Shown here: positions 7,591 through 16,307 of the stretch, piece after piece
Layout: each line of letters begins with the position of its first letter
Numbering within the stretch: position 1 is the first letter of the stretch
Source of the DNA: Thermoleophilia bacterium
Lineage (GTDB): Bacteria > Actinomycetota > Thermoleophilia > Gaiellales > JAICJC01
Direction: 5' to 3'
Length of the DNA: 32,139 bases
Assembly: GCA_025928655.1 (NCBI GenBank)
Contig: JAICJC010000032.1
Location: forward strand, 1-32,139
Made by a program: the position numbers and the translations under genes
Notes under the pieces: generated by a model
The model's input: only the letters and a program-made list of their open reading frames with translations
Database searches by the model: none
What the model was told of the DNA's origin: nothing

Positions 7591-8166
7591 GTGCACACCG
7601 CCCCGTTTCCCATCCAGACCGAGCGCCTCGTCCTGCGCGCGTACATGCCGGACGACTTCGACGCGCTACATGCGATCGTGTCCCACGTCGATGTGAACCG
7701 GTTCCTGTACACGGAGCCGCGCGGCCACGACGAGACCGTCGAGCTGCTCCAGCGCAAGCTGGGGAACACGGAGCTGATCGACGAGGACGACCAGATCTCG
7801 GCCGCCGTCTGCCTGCGCGAGACCGGCGAGCTGGTCGGCGACCAGATGCTGCGGTGGGTGAGCGTGGAGCACCGCACGGCCGAGATCGGCTTCATGTTCC
7901 ACCCCGGCCATCACGGCCGCGGCTACGCCACCGAGTCGGCCCTGCCGCTGATCGACTTCGCCTTCGCCGACTGCGGCTTCCACCGGATCATCGGCCGCCT
8001 CGACCACCGCAACTTCGCCTCGGCCCGCGTGCTCGAGAAGCTCGGCCTGCGCCGCGAGGCGGTGCAGATCGACAACGAGTGGGTGAAGGGCGAATGGCAG
8101 AGCGAGATCGACTACGCCATCCTCGAGCGGGAATGGCGGGCCCAGCGCGACCTGCGCCAGGTGTGA
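7591..8166 (+). CDS. GNAT-family N-acetyltransferase (RimJ/RimL-like)
   Basis: A 191-residue acetyl-CoA-dependent acyltransferase. It begins with the hallmark TERLVLRAYMPDDFDAL, and the core contains AEIGFMFHPGHHGRGYATES, where the R/Q-x-x-G-x-G/A-like pyrophosphate loop (HHGRGYATE) binds acetyl-CoA. This is followed by the family's HRIIGRLDHRNFASARVLEKLGLRREA, the usual motif B of RimJ-type members. The target (protein N-terminus, antibiotic or small amine) cannot be predicted. The GTG at 7591 is preferred because homologues begin shortly before TERL; an ATG at 7528 would add 21 poorly conserved residues. Its stop lies 11 bases from the stop of the convergent GGDEF-EAL gene. Confidence 0.85.
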   Translation: MHTAPFPIQTERLVLRAYMPDDFDALHAIVSHVDVNRFLYTEPRGHDETVELLQRKLGNTELIDEDDQISAAVCLRETGELVGDQMLRWVSVEHRTAEIGFMFHPGHHGRGYATESALPLIDFAFADCGFHRIIGRLDHRNFASARVLEKLGLRREAVQIDNEWVKGEWQSEIDYAILEREWRAQRDLRQV

Positions 8167-8177
8167 CCCGCGTCGCG

Positions 8178-9908
8178 CTAGGCGGCGCGCCGCTCCTCGC
8201 CCGTGATGAGCGCGTTGAAGCGCGCCGTCGGCAGCGGCCGGCTGTACAGGTAGCCCTGGCCGAGGGGGCAGCCGAGGTCACGCAGGAACTTCAGCTGCGC
8301 CTCGGTCTCGATGCCCTCGGCGAGGCAGTGGATGCCGAGCTTGGAGGCCATGGTGATCATGGTCTCGACGAGCACGCCCGCGTCGCGGTCGCCGGGCAGG
8401 TCCTTCACGAACGAGCGGTCGATCTTGATCATGCTCGGCCGCAGCCGGCTCAGGCGCCCGAGCGAGGAGTGGCCGGTGCCGAAGTCGTCGATCGCGAGCC
8501 GCAGCCCCTGCGCGTGGATCTCCGCCAGCATCGGCTCGAGGTCGGCGATGTCGGTCATCGCCGCCTCCTCGGTCAGCTCGATCATGACCCTGTCGGCGCT
8601 CAGCCCGAACGACTCGATCGTCGCGATCACGCGCCGGATCGCTGCGGGCTGCCAGTAGGCCGGGGGCAGGTTGATCGAGGCGTACAGGTCGAGGTCGTGA
8701 TCGCACCAGCGGCGGGCCTCGATGCACGCCCGCTCGAGCACCCAGGCGGTCATCGGCCGGATCAGGCCGGTGCGCTCCGCAGCGGGCAGGAACTCGCCGG
8801 GCAGGAGCAGGCCCGCCTCGGGATGGTTCCACCGCAGGAGCGCCTCGGCGCCGACGATGCACGACTGGGAGAGGTCGACGATCGGCTGGTAGTAGAGCTC
8901 GAGCTCGTCGCGGCGCTCGGCCTGGCGCAGCTGCGACGCGATCGCGAGCTCCACGCTCGAGTCGCGCTTGGGCGGCTGGTAGAGCCGGTAGCCGTCGCGG
9001 CCGGCATCCTTGGCGGCGTACATGGCGATGTCGGCGTGCTTCAGGAGCGTCTCGGCGCTGTCGCCGTCGGAGGGGAAGAGGCTCGCGCCGATGCTCGGAG
9101 TGATGTAGAGGTCGGTGCTCGCGAGCGCGTACGGCTTGGCCAGCGCGACGCGCAGGTTCGTCGCGACCGTCTGGGCGGCGGCCTCGGGGTCGGCGGCGGC
9201 GGATGTGCCCTGCACGAGGACGAGGAACTCGTCACCGCCCTGGCGGGCGACCACGTCGCCGGCGCGGCACGAGTCCCGCAGCCGCTGGGCGACCAGCACG
9301 AGCAGCTCGTCGCCGACCGCGTGACCGAAGCTGTCGTTCACGAGCTTGAAGTCGTCAAGGTCGATGAAGAGCACCGCCCCGCCGCTGCCGCTGCGGTGGG
9401 CGTTCGCGATCGCGACCGTCAGATGCTCCTGGAAGAGCGCGCGGTTCGGGAGGTCGGTGAGCGGATCGTGCAGCGCCAGGTGGGCCAGCCGCTCCTCGCT
9501 CAGCCGCCGTTCGGTGACGTCGAAGAAGCAGCCGTCGATCCGCGTCACGTTGCCGCCCGCGTCACAGACGCCACGGCCGTGGCCCTGGACCCAGCGGGTC
9601 GACCCGTCCGCGTGGATGACCCGGTACTCGATGGCGTAGGGAGCCCGCCGCTCGATGGCGTCCTGGAACAGCGAGACCATGCCCGAGTAGTCCTCGGGGT
9701 GCACGATGCTGCCGTAGGAGCGGCGGGCATGGTCGATGAAGTCGGCCGGCGGATAGCCGGTGATGGACTCGATCTCCGGGCCGGCGGCGCACATGACCCA
9801 GCGCTCGCCGCGGTGCTCGAAGGCGTATGACGTCCCGTGGAGCACGCGCACCGTCGCGGCCGCGCCCTCGCGATCCCGGGGATGGTTGGCGGCGTTCGGG
9901 TCGCTCAT
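8178..9908 (-). CDS. PAS-GGDEF-EAL cyclic-di-GMP signalling protein
   Basis: A 576-residue soluble protein. A PAS/PAC sensor (about 22-133, ending in the IDGCFFDVTERR linker) precedes a diguanylate cyclase domain (about 140-310) and an EAL phosphodiesterase domain (about 325-570). The cyclase signature is intact (GGDEF 224-228), and an RxxD allosteric site (RAGD 215-218) sits five residues before it. The EAL domain keeps EALLRW (355-360), ELTEE, DDFGTGHSSL, KIDRSFV, EGIET and GQGYLYSRPLP, so both activities could be real. No transmembrane segment is seen, so the protein is probably cytoplasmic. It is monocistronic, with an 82-base gap to the downstream stop of etfD on the same strand. Which activity dominates, and what the PAS domain senses, cannot be read from sequence. 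Confidence 0.93.
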   Translation of the reverse strand: MSDPNAANHPRDREGAAATVRVLHGTSYAFEHRGERWVMCAAGPEIESITGYPPADFIDHARRSYGSIVHPEDYSGMVSLFQDAIERRAPYAIEYRVIHADGSTRWVQGHGRGVCDAGGNVTRIDGCFFDVTERRLSEERLAHLALHDPLTDLPNRALFQEHLTVAIANAHRSGSGGAVLFIDLDDFKLVNDSFGHAVGDELLVLVAQRLRDSCRAGDVVARQGGDEFLVLVQGTSAAADPEAAAQTVATNLRVALAKPYALASTDLYITPSIGASLFPSDGDSAETLLKHADIAMYAAKDAGRDGYRLYQPPKRDSSVELAIASQLRQAERRDELELYYQPIVDLSQSCIVGAEALLRWNHPEAGLLLPGEFLPAAERTGLIRPMTAWVLERACIEARRWCDHDLDLYASINLPPAYWQPAAIRRVIATIESFGLSADRVMIELTEEAAMTDIADLEPMLAEIHAQGLRLAIDDFGTGHSSLGRLSRLRPSMIKIDRSFVKDLPGDRDAGVLVETMITMASKLGIHCLAEGIETEAQLKFLRDLGCPLGQGYLYSRPLPTARFNALITGEERRAA

Positions 9909-9960
9909 ACCCCGGTAGTCGGAGCCCGGTACCGATGGTGCATCACCCCTCCGAGTGAGG

Positions 9961-9976
9961 ATTGCCGCAAGGCAAT
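9961..9976. terminator. Hairpin ATTGCC-GCAA-GGCAAT after the etf operon
   Basis: A perfect 6-base stem with a GCAA (GNRA-type) loop read on the plus strand. It lies 15 bases beyond the etfD stop and about 50 bases before the GGDEF-EAL start. There is no T-run, so it is only a candidate terminator or RNA-stabilising hairpin. Confidence 0.35.
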
Positions 9977-9990
9977 GGCCCCGCGCCGGG

Positions 9991-11868
9991 CTACTCCTCC
10001 GGCGGTTCGACGGACTCGGCGAGCAGCGTCGCCACGTCCGCGACGCGCAGGTCGCGGCCGGAGGTGCGCACGCCGTCGTCCAGCATGATCGTGCAGTACG
10101 GGCAGGCGACCGCGAGCGTCTCGGCGCCGGTCTCGGCCGCCTCGCGCACCCGCTCCTCGTTGATCGGGCGGCCCCGCTCCTCCATCCACATGTGGGCGCC
10201 GCCCGCGCCGCAGCAGAAGGTGCGCTTCCCGGTGCGGGCCATCTCCACCGGCTGACCGACCGCCGCGACCAGCTCGCGCGGCTCGGCCAGCACGTCGTTG
10301 TGCCGCGCCAGGTAGCAGGAGTCGTGGTAGGTGATGCGGCGGTCGCCGCGGCTGGGCGAGATACGCCCCTCCCGCACGAGCTCGGCCAGCAGCTCGGAGT
10401 GATGCACGACCTCGTAGCTGCCCCCGAAGTCCGGGTACTCGTTCGCGAGCGTGTTGAAGCAGTGCGGGCATGACGTGACGATCTTCTTCGCGCCCGACTC
10501 GTTCAGCGTCTCGACGTTCTGCTCGGCGAACGACTGGAAGACGTATTCGTTCCCCATCCGCCGGGCCGGGTCGCCGGTGCAGGCCTCGCGCGGGCCGAGG
10601 ATGGCGAAGTCGATCCCGGCGGCGGTGAGCAGCTTGGCGGTCGACTCGGCCGACGTGCGGGCGCGCTCGTCGAACGAGGCCGCACAGCCGACCCAGTAGA
10701 GCACGTCCGGGGCCGGATCGCCCGGCTCGAGCACGCGCACGCCGAGGCCCTCCGCCCACGCCGCCCGGTCGGACTGGGCCTTGCCCCACGGGTTCGACGA
10801 GCGCTCGACGTCGCGCAGCATCGGCTCGGCCTCGGACGGGAAGCGGGCCTCGTTCATGACCAGGTGGCGGCGCAGGTCGACGATGTGGTCGATGTGCTCG
10901 ATCGAGACGGGGCACTCGCGCACGCAGGCGCCACAGGTGACGCAGTCCCACACCACCTCGTCGGTGACGGCGTTCGGGACGAGCGGCGACGGCTCGAACT
11001 CCGCGGCCCCCAGGGCCTGCGGGCCCTCGGCGAAGAGCTGGTCGCGCAGGCCCATGATCAGGAGCTTGGGGGAGAGCGCCTTGCCGGTCGCCCAGGCCGG
11101 GCACACGTCCTGGCAGCGCCCGCACTCGGTGCACGAGTAGGTGTCGACGACCTGCTTCCAGGTCATGTCGGTGACCGTCCCCGACCCGAGCCGCATGTCC
11201 TCCTCGGGCCCCTCCTCGTCGAAGCGCAGCGGCTCGAGCCGGCCGCGGGCGCGGGTGCGGCCGAAGTAGACGTTCACGACCGCGGTGGCGATGTGAAGGT
11301 GCTTCGAGTTGGGCAGGTAGGCCAGGAACGAGAGCACGATCGCGATGTGGGCCCAGACCAGGACGCGCTCGGCGTCGTGGGTGCCCGAGCCGCCTCCGAA
11401 CAGGTTCGAGAGCGCGTTCGACACCGGCGACCAGCTCGCCCCCCACTCGTTCAGGCCGAGCGCGATCAGCGAGGCGTGCCACAGCAGCAGCGTCGCCACG
11501 ATGCCGGCGATCAGGACCAGGATCAGGTCGGCCTCGCCCATGTGGCTGCCCTCGAACCGGGCGGGCCGCTGGATCTTGCGGATCAGAAACGCCGTCACGA
11601 CGCCGGCGAGCACGAGCACGCAGAAGACGTCCGCGATGAGCGCGAACCAGCCCTGCCGCCCGAGCCACGGAATCGTCTCGCCCCGGTCGGCGATGGCGAT
11701 CATCGCCATCACGATCGTGGGCAGGAGCACGATGAAGCCCCAGAAGATGAACGCGTGCATCAGCCCCGGGACGACCCGTTGCAGCAGCTTGCGCTGGCCG
11801 AGGGCGATCACCGCCTCGTTGCGCAGCCGTGCGGGCACCTCGCCCGAACGGTCGCTCGGCTTCGCCAT
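9991..11868 (-). CDS. etfD: Membrane ETF dehydrogenase-type iron-sulfur protein (EtfD-like; two 4Fe-4S, two CCG domains)
   Basis: Carries electrons from reduced ETF to the quinone pool. From the ATG at 11868 (625 residues), the N-terminal third has several transmembrane helices (about 36-60, 75-95, 113-137, 170-185), like the cytochrome-b/NarI-type anchor. Then come two 4Fe-4S motifs, CTECGRCQDVCP (about 246-256) and CVTCGACVRECP (309-319). Two cysteine-rich CCG domains follow, with SCPHC (467-470), CCGAGG (552-557) and CPYC (589-592). This is the architecture of the actinobacterial EtfD described with etfBA in mycobacteria. The reading frame continues upstream of 11868 through a convincing extra hydrophobic helix (VALAALLVALAVAAGLF) up to the etfA stop without any ATG, GTG or TTG, apart from GTG at 11874. 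An ATA at 11964-11962 overlaps the etfA stop as ATAG. The true start is therefore uncertain and could lie at 11964. Confidence 0.88.
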   Translation of the reverse strand: MAKPSDRSGEVPARLRNEAVIALGQRKLLQRVVPGLMHAFIFWGFIVLLPTIVMAMIAIADRGETIPWLGRQGWFALIADVFCVLVLAGVVTAFLIRKIQRPARFEGSHMGEADLILVLIAGIVATLLLWHASLIALGLNEWGASWSPVSNALSNLFGGGSGTHDAERVLVWAHIAIVLSFLAYLPNSKHLHIATAVVNVYFGRTRARGRLEPLRFDEEGPEEDMRLGSGTVTDMTWKQVVDTYSCTECGRCQDVCPAWATGKALSPKLLIMGLRDQLFAEGPQALGAAEFEPSPLVPNAVTDEVVWDCVTCGACVRECPVSIEHIDHIVDLRRHLVMNEARFPSEAEPMLRDVERSSNPWGKAQSDRAAWAEGLGVRVLEPGDPAPDVLYWVGCAASFDERARTSAESTAKLLTAAGIDFAILGPREACTGDPARRMGNEYVFQSFAEQNVETLNESGAKKIVTSCPHCFNTLANEYPDFGGSYEVVHHSELLAELVREGRISPSRGDRRITYHDSCYLARHNDVLAEPRELVAAVGQPVEMARTGKRTFCCGAGGAHMWMEERGRPINEERVREAAETGAETLAVACPYCTIMLDDGVRTSGRDLRVADVATLLAESVEPPEE

Positions 11869-11960
11869 CCGCACGAGCCGGACGAGCAGGAGGGCGCGGC
11901 GGGTGAACAGGCCTGCGGCGACGGCCAGCGCGACCAGCAGCGCGGCGAGAGCGACCGGGT

Positions 11961-12941
11961 CTATCCGGCCCTCGCCTTCTCGATCTCGGCGGTGATCGCC
12001 GGCAGCACCTCGTGCAGGTCGCCGATGACGGCGTAGTCGGCGTTGGCCACGATCGGCGCCTCGGGGTCGGTGTTGATCGCGAGGATGCGCTTCGCCCCCT
12101 TGCACCCGGCCATGTGCTGGGTGGCGCCGCTGATGCCGCAGGGGATGTAGATCTCGGGCGCGATCTTGGTGCCGGTCTGCCCCACCTGGTCGGTGTGCGG
12201 GCGCCAGCCGGCGATCGTGACGGCCCGCGAGCAGCCCACCGCGCCGCCCAGCGCCGCCGCCAGCGCCTCGACCGGCGCGAAGCCCTCGGCCGAGCCGGCG
12301 CCGCGGCCGGCGCTCACGACCACCCTGGCGTCGGCCAGCGAGACGCCGCCACCGGCGTCGGTCTGCGCCCGCTCGACGACCTGGACGACCAGGTCGGCGT
12401 CCTCGAGCTCGGGAGTGAATTCCGTGACCACGGTTTCCGAGGGCGCGGAGGCGGCCGCGGCCTCGACGGCGTGCGGGGCCGCGGTGAGGAGCTTCGTGCG
12501 GCCGTGGACGCGGGCCTGCTCGAGCAGGCTCCCGCCCCAGCGCAGGCGCGTGACCGCGGCCGCGTCGCCGGGTACCGCATCGACGCAGTTGGCGGCCAGC
12601 GGCAGGTCGGCGAAGGCCGCCGCGTGGGCCATCGCCTCGGTGGCGCGCTCGCTCCCGGGGGCGATCACGGCCGACGGCGCGTGCGTCTCGACGAGCTCTG
12701 CGATCGCCCGCCCCCACGCCTGCGGCGCATACGCGGTCAGGCGCTCGTGGACGACGACGTACGCCGCGGTGGCCCCCAGCGTCCCCATGCTCTGCGCCGC
12801 GGCACCGGCGTCGGGGCCGAACAGCACCGCCTGGAGCGGCTCGCCGGCCGCCTGCGCATAGCCGCGCGCGAGGGTCGCCGCCTGCTGCGAGACGTCGTCC
12901 GCGCGGCCGCCCGCATGCTCGACCAGGACGAGGACGGCCAT
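11961..12941 (-). CDS. etfA: Electron transfer flavoprotein alpha subunit
   Basis: The FAD-binding subunit of the ETF heterodimer, 326 residues. The C-terminal domain carries the clear family signature from about residue 247: HTDQVGQTGTKIAPEIYIPCGISGATQH and then INTDPEAPIVANADYAVIGDL, which bind FAD. The N-terminal half (domain I) is less conserved, with GSERATEAMAHAAAFADLPLAANC. It is cotranscribed after etfB with a one-base TGATG overlap and before etfD. ETF accepts electrons from flavoprotein dehydrogenases; here the neighbouring dimethylglycine dehydrogenase-type enzyme is the obvious donor. Confidence 0.95.
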   Translation of the reverse strand: MAVLVLVEHAGGRADDVSQQAATLARGYAQAAGEPLQAVLFGPDAGAAAQSMGTLGATAAYVVVHERLTAYAPQAWGRAIAELVETHAPSAVIAPGSERATEAMAHAAAFADLPLAANCVDAVPGDAAAVTRLRWGGSLLEQARVHGRTKLLTAAPHAVEAAAASAPSETVVTEFTPELEDADLVVQVVERAQTDAGGGVSLADARVVVSAGRGAGSAEGFAPVEALAAALGGAVGCSRAVTIAGWRPHTDQVGQTGTKIAPEIYIPCGISGATQHMAGCKGAKRILAINTDPEAPIVANADYAVIGDLHEVLPAITAEIEKARAG

Positions 12942-13708
12942 CAGAGCACTCCCACGCTGCGCAGCACCTCGACGACGGCGGGCGCCGCGTCGGGGCCGTG
13001 GCCGAGGATCTGGGCCTGCTTGCCCTCGCCGGCGGGCACCGCCAGCCGCACCTTCTCGACGCCCGCGGCGGCGGCCGCGACCGGGCGCGTCTCGAGCGGC
13101 TTGCGCTTGGCCCGCATGCGGCCGGGCACCGACGGATAGCGGGGCAGGTTCAGGCCCTCCTTGACGGTCACGACCGCCGGCAGCGGCACCCGGTAGACGT
13201 CGCGGCCGCCGGCCACCTCCTGCTCGCAGCGCACGGCCCCGTCCTCGACGGCGATCGCCTTGAGCCCGGTCACGCAGGGGCGCCCGAGGGCGTGGGCGAC
13301 CCGGATCCCGACCTGGTAGTTGCCGGCGTCGGCCGACTCGTTGCCGAAGAAGATCAGGTCGTACTCCGTCCCCGCGGCCCGCTCGGCCTCGATCGCCTCG
13401 AGGATGGCCGCGGCCGTGGCCCCTCCGTCGAGCTCGGCGTCGGCCTGCAGCAGGATCGCGCGGTCGATGCCGAGCGCCATCGCGTCGCGCAGCTGCTCCT
13501 CGGCCTCGGGCGGGCCCAGCGTCAGCACGGTCGAGCTGCCCCCGTGCGCCTCGACGATCCGCACGGCCTCCTCAACGCCGCACTCCTCGTGCGGGCTGAT
13601 CGTGAAGCCGAGGTGGCGGGTCTCGATCGCCCCCTCGTCGGCGGTCAGGACGATGCGGCCGCCGGTCATCGGCACCCGCTTGACGCAGCAGAGGATGTTC
13701 AGCGGCAT
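12941..13708 (-). CDS. etfB: Electron transfer flavoprotein beta subunit
   Basis: The AMP-binding ETF subunit, 255 residues, the usual length. It starts MPLNILCCVKRVP and contains SPHEECGVEEAVRI, GPPEAEEQLRDAMALGIDRA, FFGNESADAGNYQVGIRVAHALG and the LPAVVTVKEGLNLPRYPSVPG segment. All are standard for EtfB, the last near the region known as the recognition loop that docks partner dehydrogenases. It begins nine bases after the dehydrogenase stop with a GGTGAC-like ribosome site, and so is the second gene of the dehydrogenase-etfB-etfA-etfD operon. The gene order suggests an ETF dedicated to this dehydrogenase, though it may serve others in the cell. Confidence 0.95.
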   Translation of the reverse strand: MPLNILCCVKRVPMTGGRIVLTADEGAIETRHLGFTISPHEECGVEEAVRIVEAHGGSSTVLTLGPPEAEEQLRDAMALGIDRAILLQADAELDGGATAAAILEAIEAERAAGTEYDLIFFGNESADAGNYQVGIRVAHALGRPCVTGLKAIAVEDGAVRCEQEVAGGRDVYRVPLPAVVTVKEGLNLPRYPSVPGRMRAKRKPLETRPVAAAAAGVEKVRLAVPAGEGKQAQILGHGPDAAPAVVEVLRSVGVL

Positions 13709-13717
13709 GCGGTCACC

Positions 13718-16237
13718 CTAGCTCCGGATGCGGGTGTTTTCCGGGTCGAAGAGGGGCGTCGAGTCGGCCACGGCGACAGTGACCGGGTAGCGCTCGCCCA
13801 GGTACTCGACCAGGAGCCGCTCGCCGGCCACCGCCTGCTCGGAGGGCAGGTAGGCCATCAGGATGTGCTTGCCGATCGACGGCCCCGCCCCCGCGCTCGT
13901 GACGTACGAGCCGCGGCCCTTGCGGTCGACGAGCCGCCCCCCGTCGAGCGCGAGGATCGGCTCGCGCCCGAGCATGTAGCGCTTGACGCCGCTCTTCGAC
14001 GTGTGGTCGTCGACGGTGAGGGTGCACAGGATCGCCGCCGGGTCCTGCTCGCGCTGGCGCAGGTGGGCGTCGCGGCCGACGAAGTCCTGCTCCTTCACCT
14101 TCCCCCAGGCCATGCCGGCCTCGACGACGTCGTACTCGCTCTCGAGCTCGAAGGCGAAGGCCCGGTAGCACTTCTCGAGCCGTCCCGTGGTGCCGTAGAC
14201 GCCGATGCCGACGGGGACGAGGCCGTGGGGCCGGCCCTCCTCGTAGACCATGTCCCACAGCCGCCGGCCCTCGTCGATGGGGACGTAGAGCTCCCAGCCG
14301 AGGTCGCCGACGTACGAGATCCGCGACGCCAGGACGCGCAGCGTGTCCAGCTCGATCGTGCGGCACGTGCCGAAGCGGAAGTCCTCATTCGACACGTCGT
14401 CGCGCGTCAGCCCTTCCAGGATGGTGCGCGCCTGCGGCCCCCACAGGCCGAGCGTCGTCCAGCCCGACGTGACGTCGGTGAGCTGGGCGCTGCCGTCCTC
14501 GGGCAGGCGGTCGGAGAACCACTTGCGGTCGGCCGGGCCGTGGGCGCCGCCCGTGACCACGCGGAACAGGTCGTCGCCGAGGCGCATGATCGTGAGGTCG
14601 GCCTTGAAGCCGCCGCCGGGCGACAGCACCGGCGTGTAGACGACCCGGCCGACGGGGACGTCCATCTGCCGCATCGCCGTCCGCTGCACGGCGGCGAGCG
14701 CCCCCGGCCCGGCGATGTCGAAGATCGTGAACGCGCTCAGGTCGACGATGCCGGCGCCGTCGCGCATCGCCAGGTGCTCGGCGTTGATGATCGGCGACCA
14801 CCAGCGCGCATCCCACTCGGCCTCGCGCCGGATGATGCGGTCGCCGTACTCCTCGACGAGATCGGCGTTCGACTCGTACCAGTGCGGCCGCTCCCAGCCG
14901 GCGGCCTCGAAGAACGTGGCGCCCAACTCGACCTGGCGGGAGTGGAACGGCGGCAGCCGCACGTCGCGGTTCGACGCCCACTGCTCGCCCGGGTGAACGA
15001 TGCCGTAGGTCTTGTTGAACCCCTCGGCCGCTCGCGCGCGCCCGTGCGCGCGCGTCTTCTGGTGATACCAGAAGCGGGCGATGTCGGAGGAGTGGAGGTC
15101 GATCTCGGACTCGCCGTGGGTCATCCATTCGGCCACCGACCTGCCGACACCGGGCCCCTCCTTCACCCACACCGCCGCCACCGACCACAGGTTCTTCACC
15201 TCGGGCGTCTCGCCCAGGATCGGCATGCCGTCCGGCGTCAGCGACAGCAGGCCGTTGATGGCGTACTTCACGCCGACCGACTCGTCGCCGACGATCTCCG
15301 GGCACAGCTCGAGCGCGTGCTCCATCTGCTGCTCGAAGTCTCCTTGCGTGAACGGGAACTCCGTCGGCGAGAGCGCGGCTTCCTCGACCGAGGGGATCTC
15401 CTCGGGGTCGTGCAGGATCGGGCGGTGGGCGTAGGAGCCGATCTCGAGGCCCGCACCGTCCTGGCGCTCGTACATGTTCGTGTCCATGTCGCGCACGATC
15501 GGGTACTCGATGTGCGACTTCGCGTCCGCGAACCGGGGCACCGGGCCGACGTCGATCATCTGGTGCACGGCCGGCGTGAGCGGGATCGACGCGCCCGCCA
15601 TCCGGGCGATCCTCGGGCTCCAGACGCCGCAGGCGATGACGACGATCTCGGCCTCGATCTCGCCCCGGGTCGTGTGCACGCGGGTGACGCGGCCGCCCTC
15701 GACGTCGATCCCGAGCACCTCGGTGTTCGCGAGCGCCGTGAGCGCGCCGGCGGCCTGGGCGCGCTCGCGCATGAGCGTGCCGGCGCGCAGCGAGTCGACC
15801 ACGCCGACGCCCTCCGTGTAGAAGCCGCCGACGAGGATCGACTCGTCGACGAACGGCACCATCTCGTTGATCTCGGCGGGCGTCACGAGCGACACGCCGC
15901 CGACGCCCCACGAGAGCGCCGACGACATCCGCCGGCGCAGCTCCTGCATGCGCTCCTCGGTGCGGGCGACCTCGATGCCGCCGCTCTGCGTGAACACCTC
16001 GAGCTCCCTGTACTGGCGCACGCTGTCGGCGGTGAGCGCCGTCATCTCCTTGGAGTGGTCGACCGGGAAGATGAAGTTCGAGGCGTGCCCGGTCGAGCCG
16101 CCGGGGTTCGGGAACGGTCCCTTGTCGATCAGCGCCAGGTCGCTCCATCCCTGCTGGTGGAGGTGGTAGGCGACGCTGTTGCCGACGATGCCGGCCCCGA
16201 TCACCACGGCGCGGGCTCGTCCCGGTAGCGTGCTCAT
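13718..16237 (-). CDS. FAD-dependent dimethylglycine/sarcosine dehydrogenase-type protein (DAO + GCV_T)
   Basis: An 839-residue two-part enzyme that oxidatively demethylates an N-methyl amino acid and passes the one-carbon unit to tetrahydrofolate. The N-terminal half is a DAO-type FAD domain with GAGIVG (14-19), then GGSTGHASN, where H51 is positioned like the histidine that covalently holds FAD in dimethylglycine dehydrogenases. It continues through the NGLLSLTPDGMPILGE segment. From about residue 430 it is homologous to the aminomethyltransferase (glycine-cleavage T) fold, with YVGDLGWELYVP and the GTTGRLEKCYRAF region. The ATG at 16237 is preferred over the ORF start 27 bases upstream because AAAGGGA precedes it. 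Dimethylglycine, sarcosine or another N-methyl compound are all possible. The downstream etfBA-etfD genes fit a dehydrogenase, not an oxidase. Confidence 0.9.
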   Translation of the reverse strand: MSTLPGRARAVVIGAGIVGNSVAYHLHQQGWSDLALIDKGPFPNPGGSTGHASNFIFPVDHSKEMTALTADSVRQYRELEVFTQSGGIEVARTEERMQELRRRMSSALSWGVGGVSLVTPAEINEMVPFVDESILVGGFYTEGVGVVDSLRAGTLMRERAQAAGALTALANTEVLGIDVEGGRVTRVHTTRGEIEAEIVVIACGVWSPRIARMAGASIPLTPAVHQMIDVGPVPRFADAKSHIEYPIVRDMDTNMYERQDGAGLEIGSYAHRPILHDPEEIPSVEEAALSPTEFPFTQGDFEQQMEHALELCPEIVGDESVGVKYAINGLLSLTPDGMPILGETPEVKNLWSVAAVWVKEGPGVGRSVAEWMTHGESEIDLHSSDIARFWYHQKTRAHGRARAAEGFNKTYGIVHPGEQWASNRDVRLPPFHSRQVELGATFFEAAGWERPHWYESNADLVEEYGDRIIRREAEWDARWWSPIINAEHLAMRDGAGIVDLSAFTIFDIAGPGALAAVQRTAMRQMDVPVGRVVYTPVLSPGGGFKADLTIMRLGDDLFRVVTGGAHGPADRKWFSDRLPEDGSAQLTDVTSGWTTLGLWGPQARTILEGLTRDDVSNEDFRFGTCRTIELDTLRVLASRISYVGDLGWELYVPIDEGRRLWDMVYEEGRPHGLVPVGIGVYGTTGRLEKCYRAFAFELESEYDVVEAGMAWGKVKEQDFVGRDAHLRQREQDPAAILCTLTVDDHTSKSGVKRYMLGREPILALDGGRLVDRKGRGSYVTSAGAGPSIGKHILMAYLPSEQAVAGERLLVEYLGERYPVTVAVADSTPLFDPENTRIRS

Positions 16238-16307
16238 CGCGTGTTCGTCCCTTTCGTCGTCCACGTCGGGCGCGGACTTGCCCGCGCTCTCCCGCTCTGG
16301 TAGACAA

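Noticed and set aside
7506-9830. A 774-residue rightward open frame over the GNAT and GGDEF-EAL genes
   Set aside because: It is an out-of-frame and antisense shadow without any domain; both overlapped genes have complete motif sets.
11965-12717. Upstream part of the etfD frame as an N-terminal extension
   Set aside because: It lies out of frame inside etfA, is Arg/Gly-rich and has no conserved features; only the part after the etfA stop reads like membrane protein.
12998-16228. A 1076-residue rightward open frame
   Set aside because: It is antisense to etfB and the dimethylglycine dehydrogenase-type gene, which have clear motifs and codon bias; the translation is Arg/Asp/His-rich.
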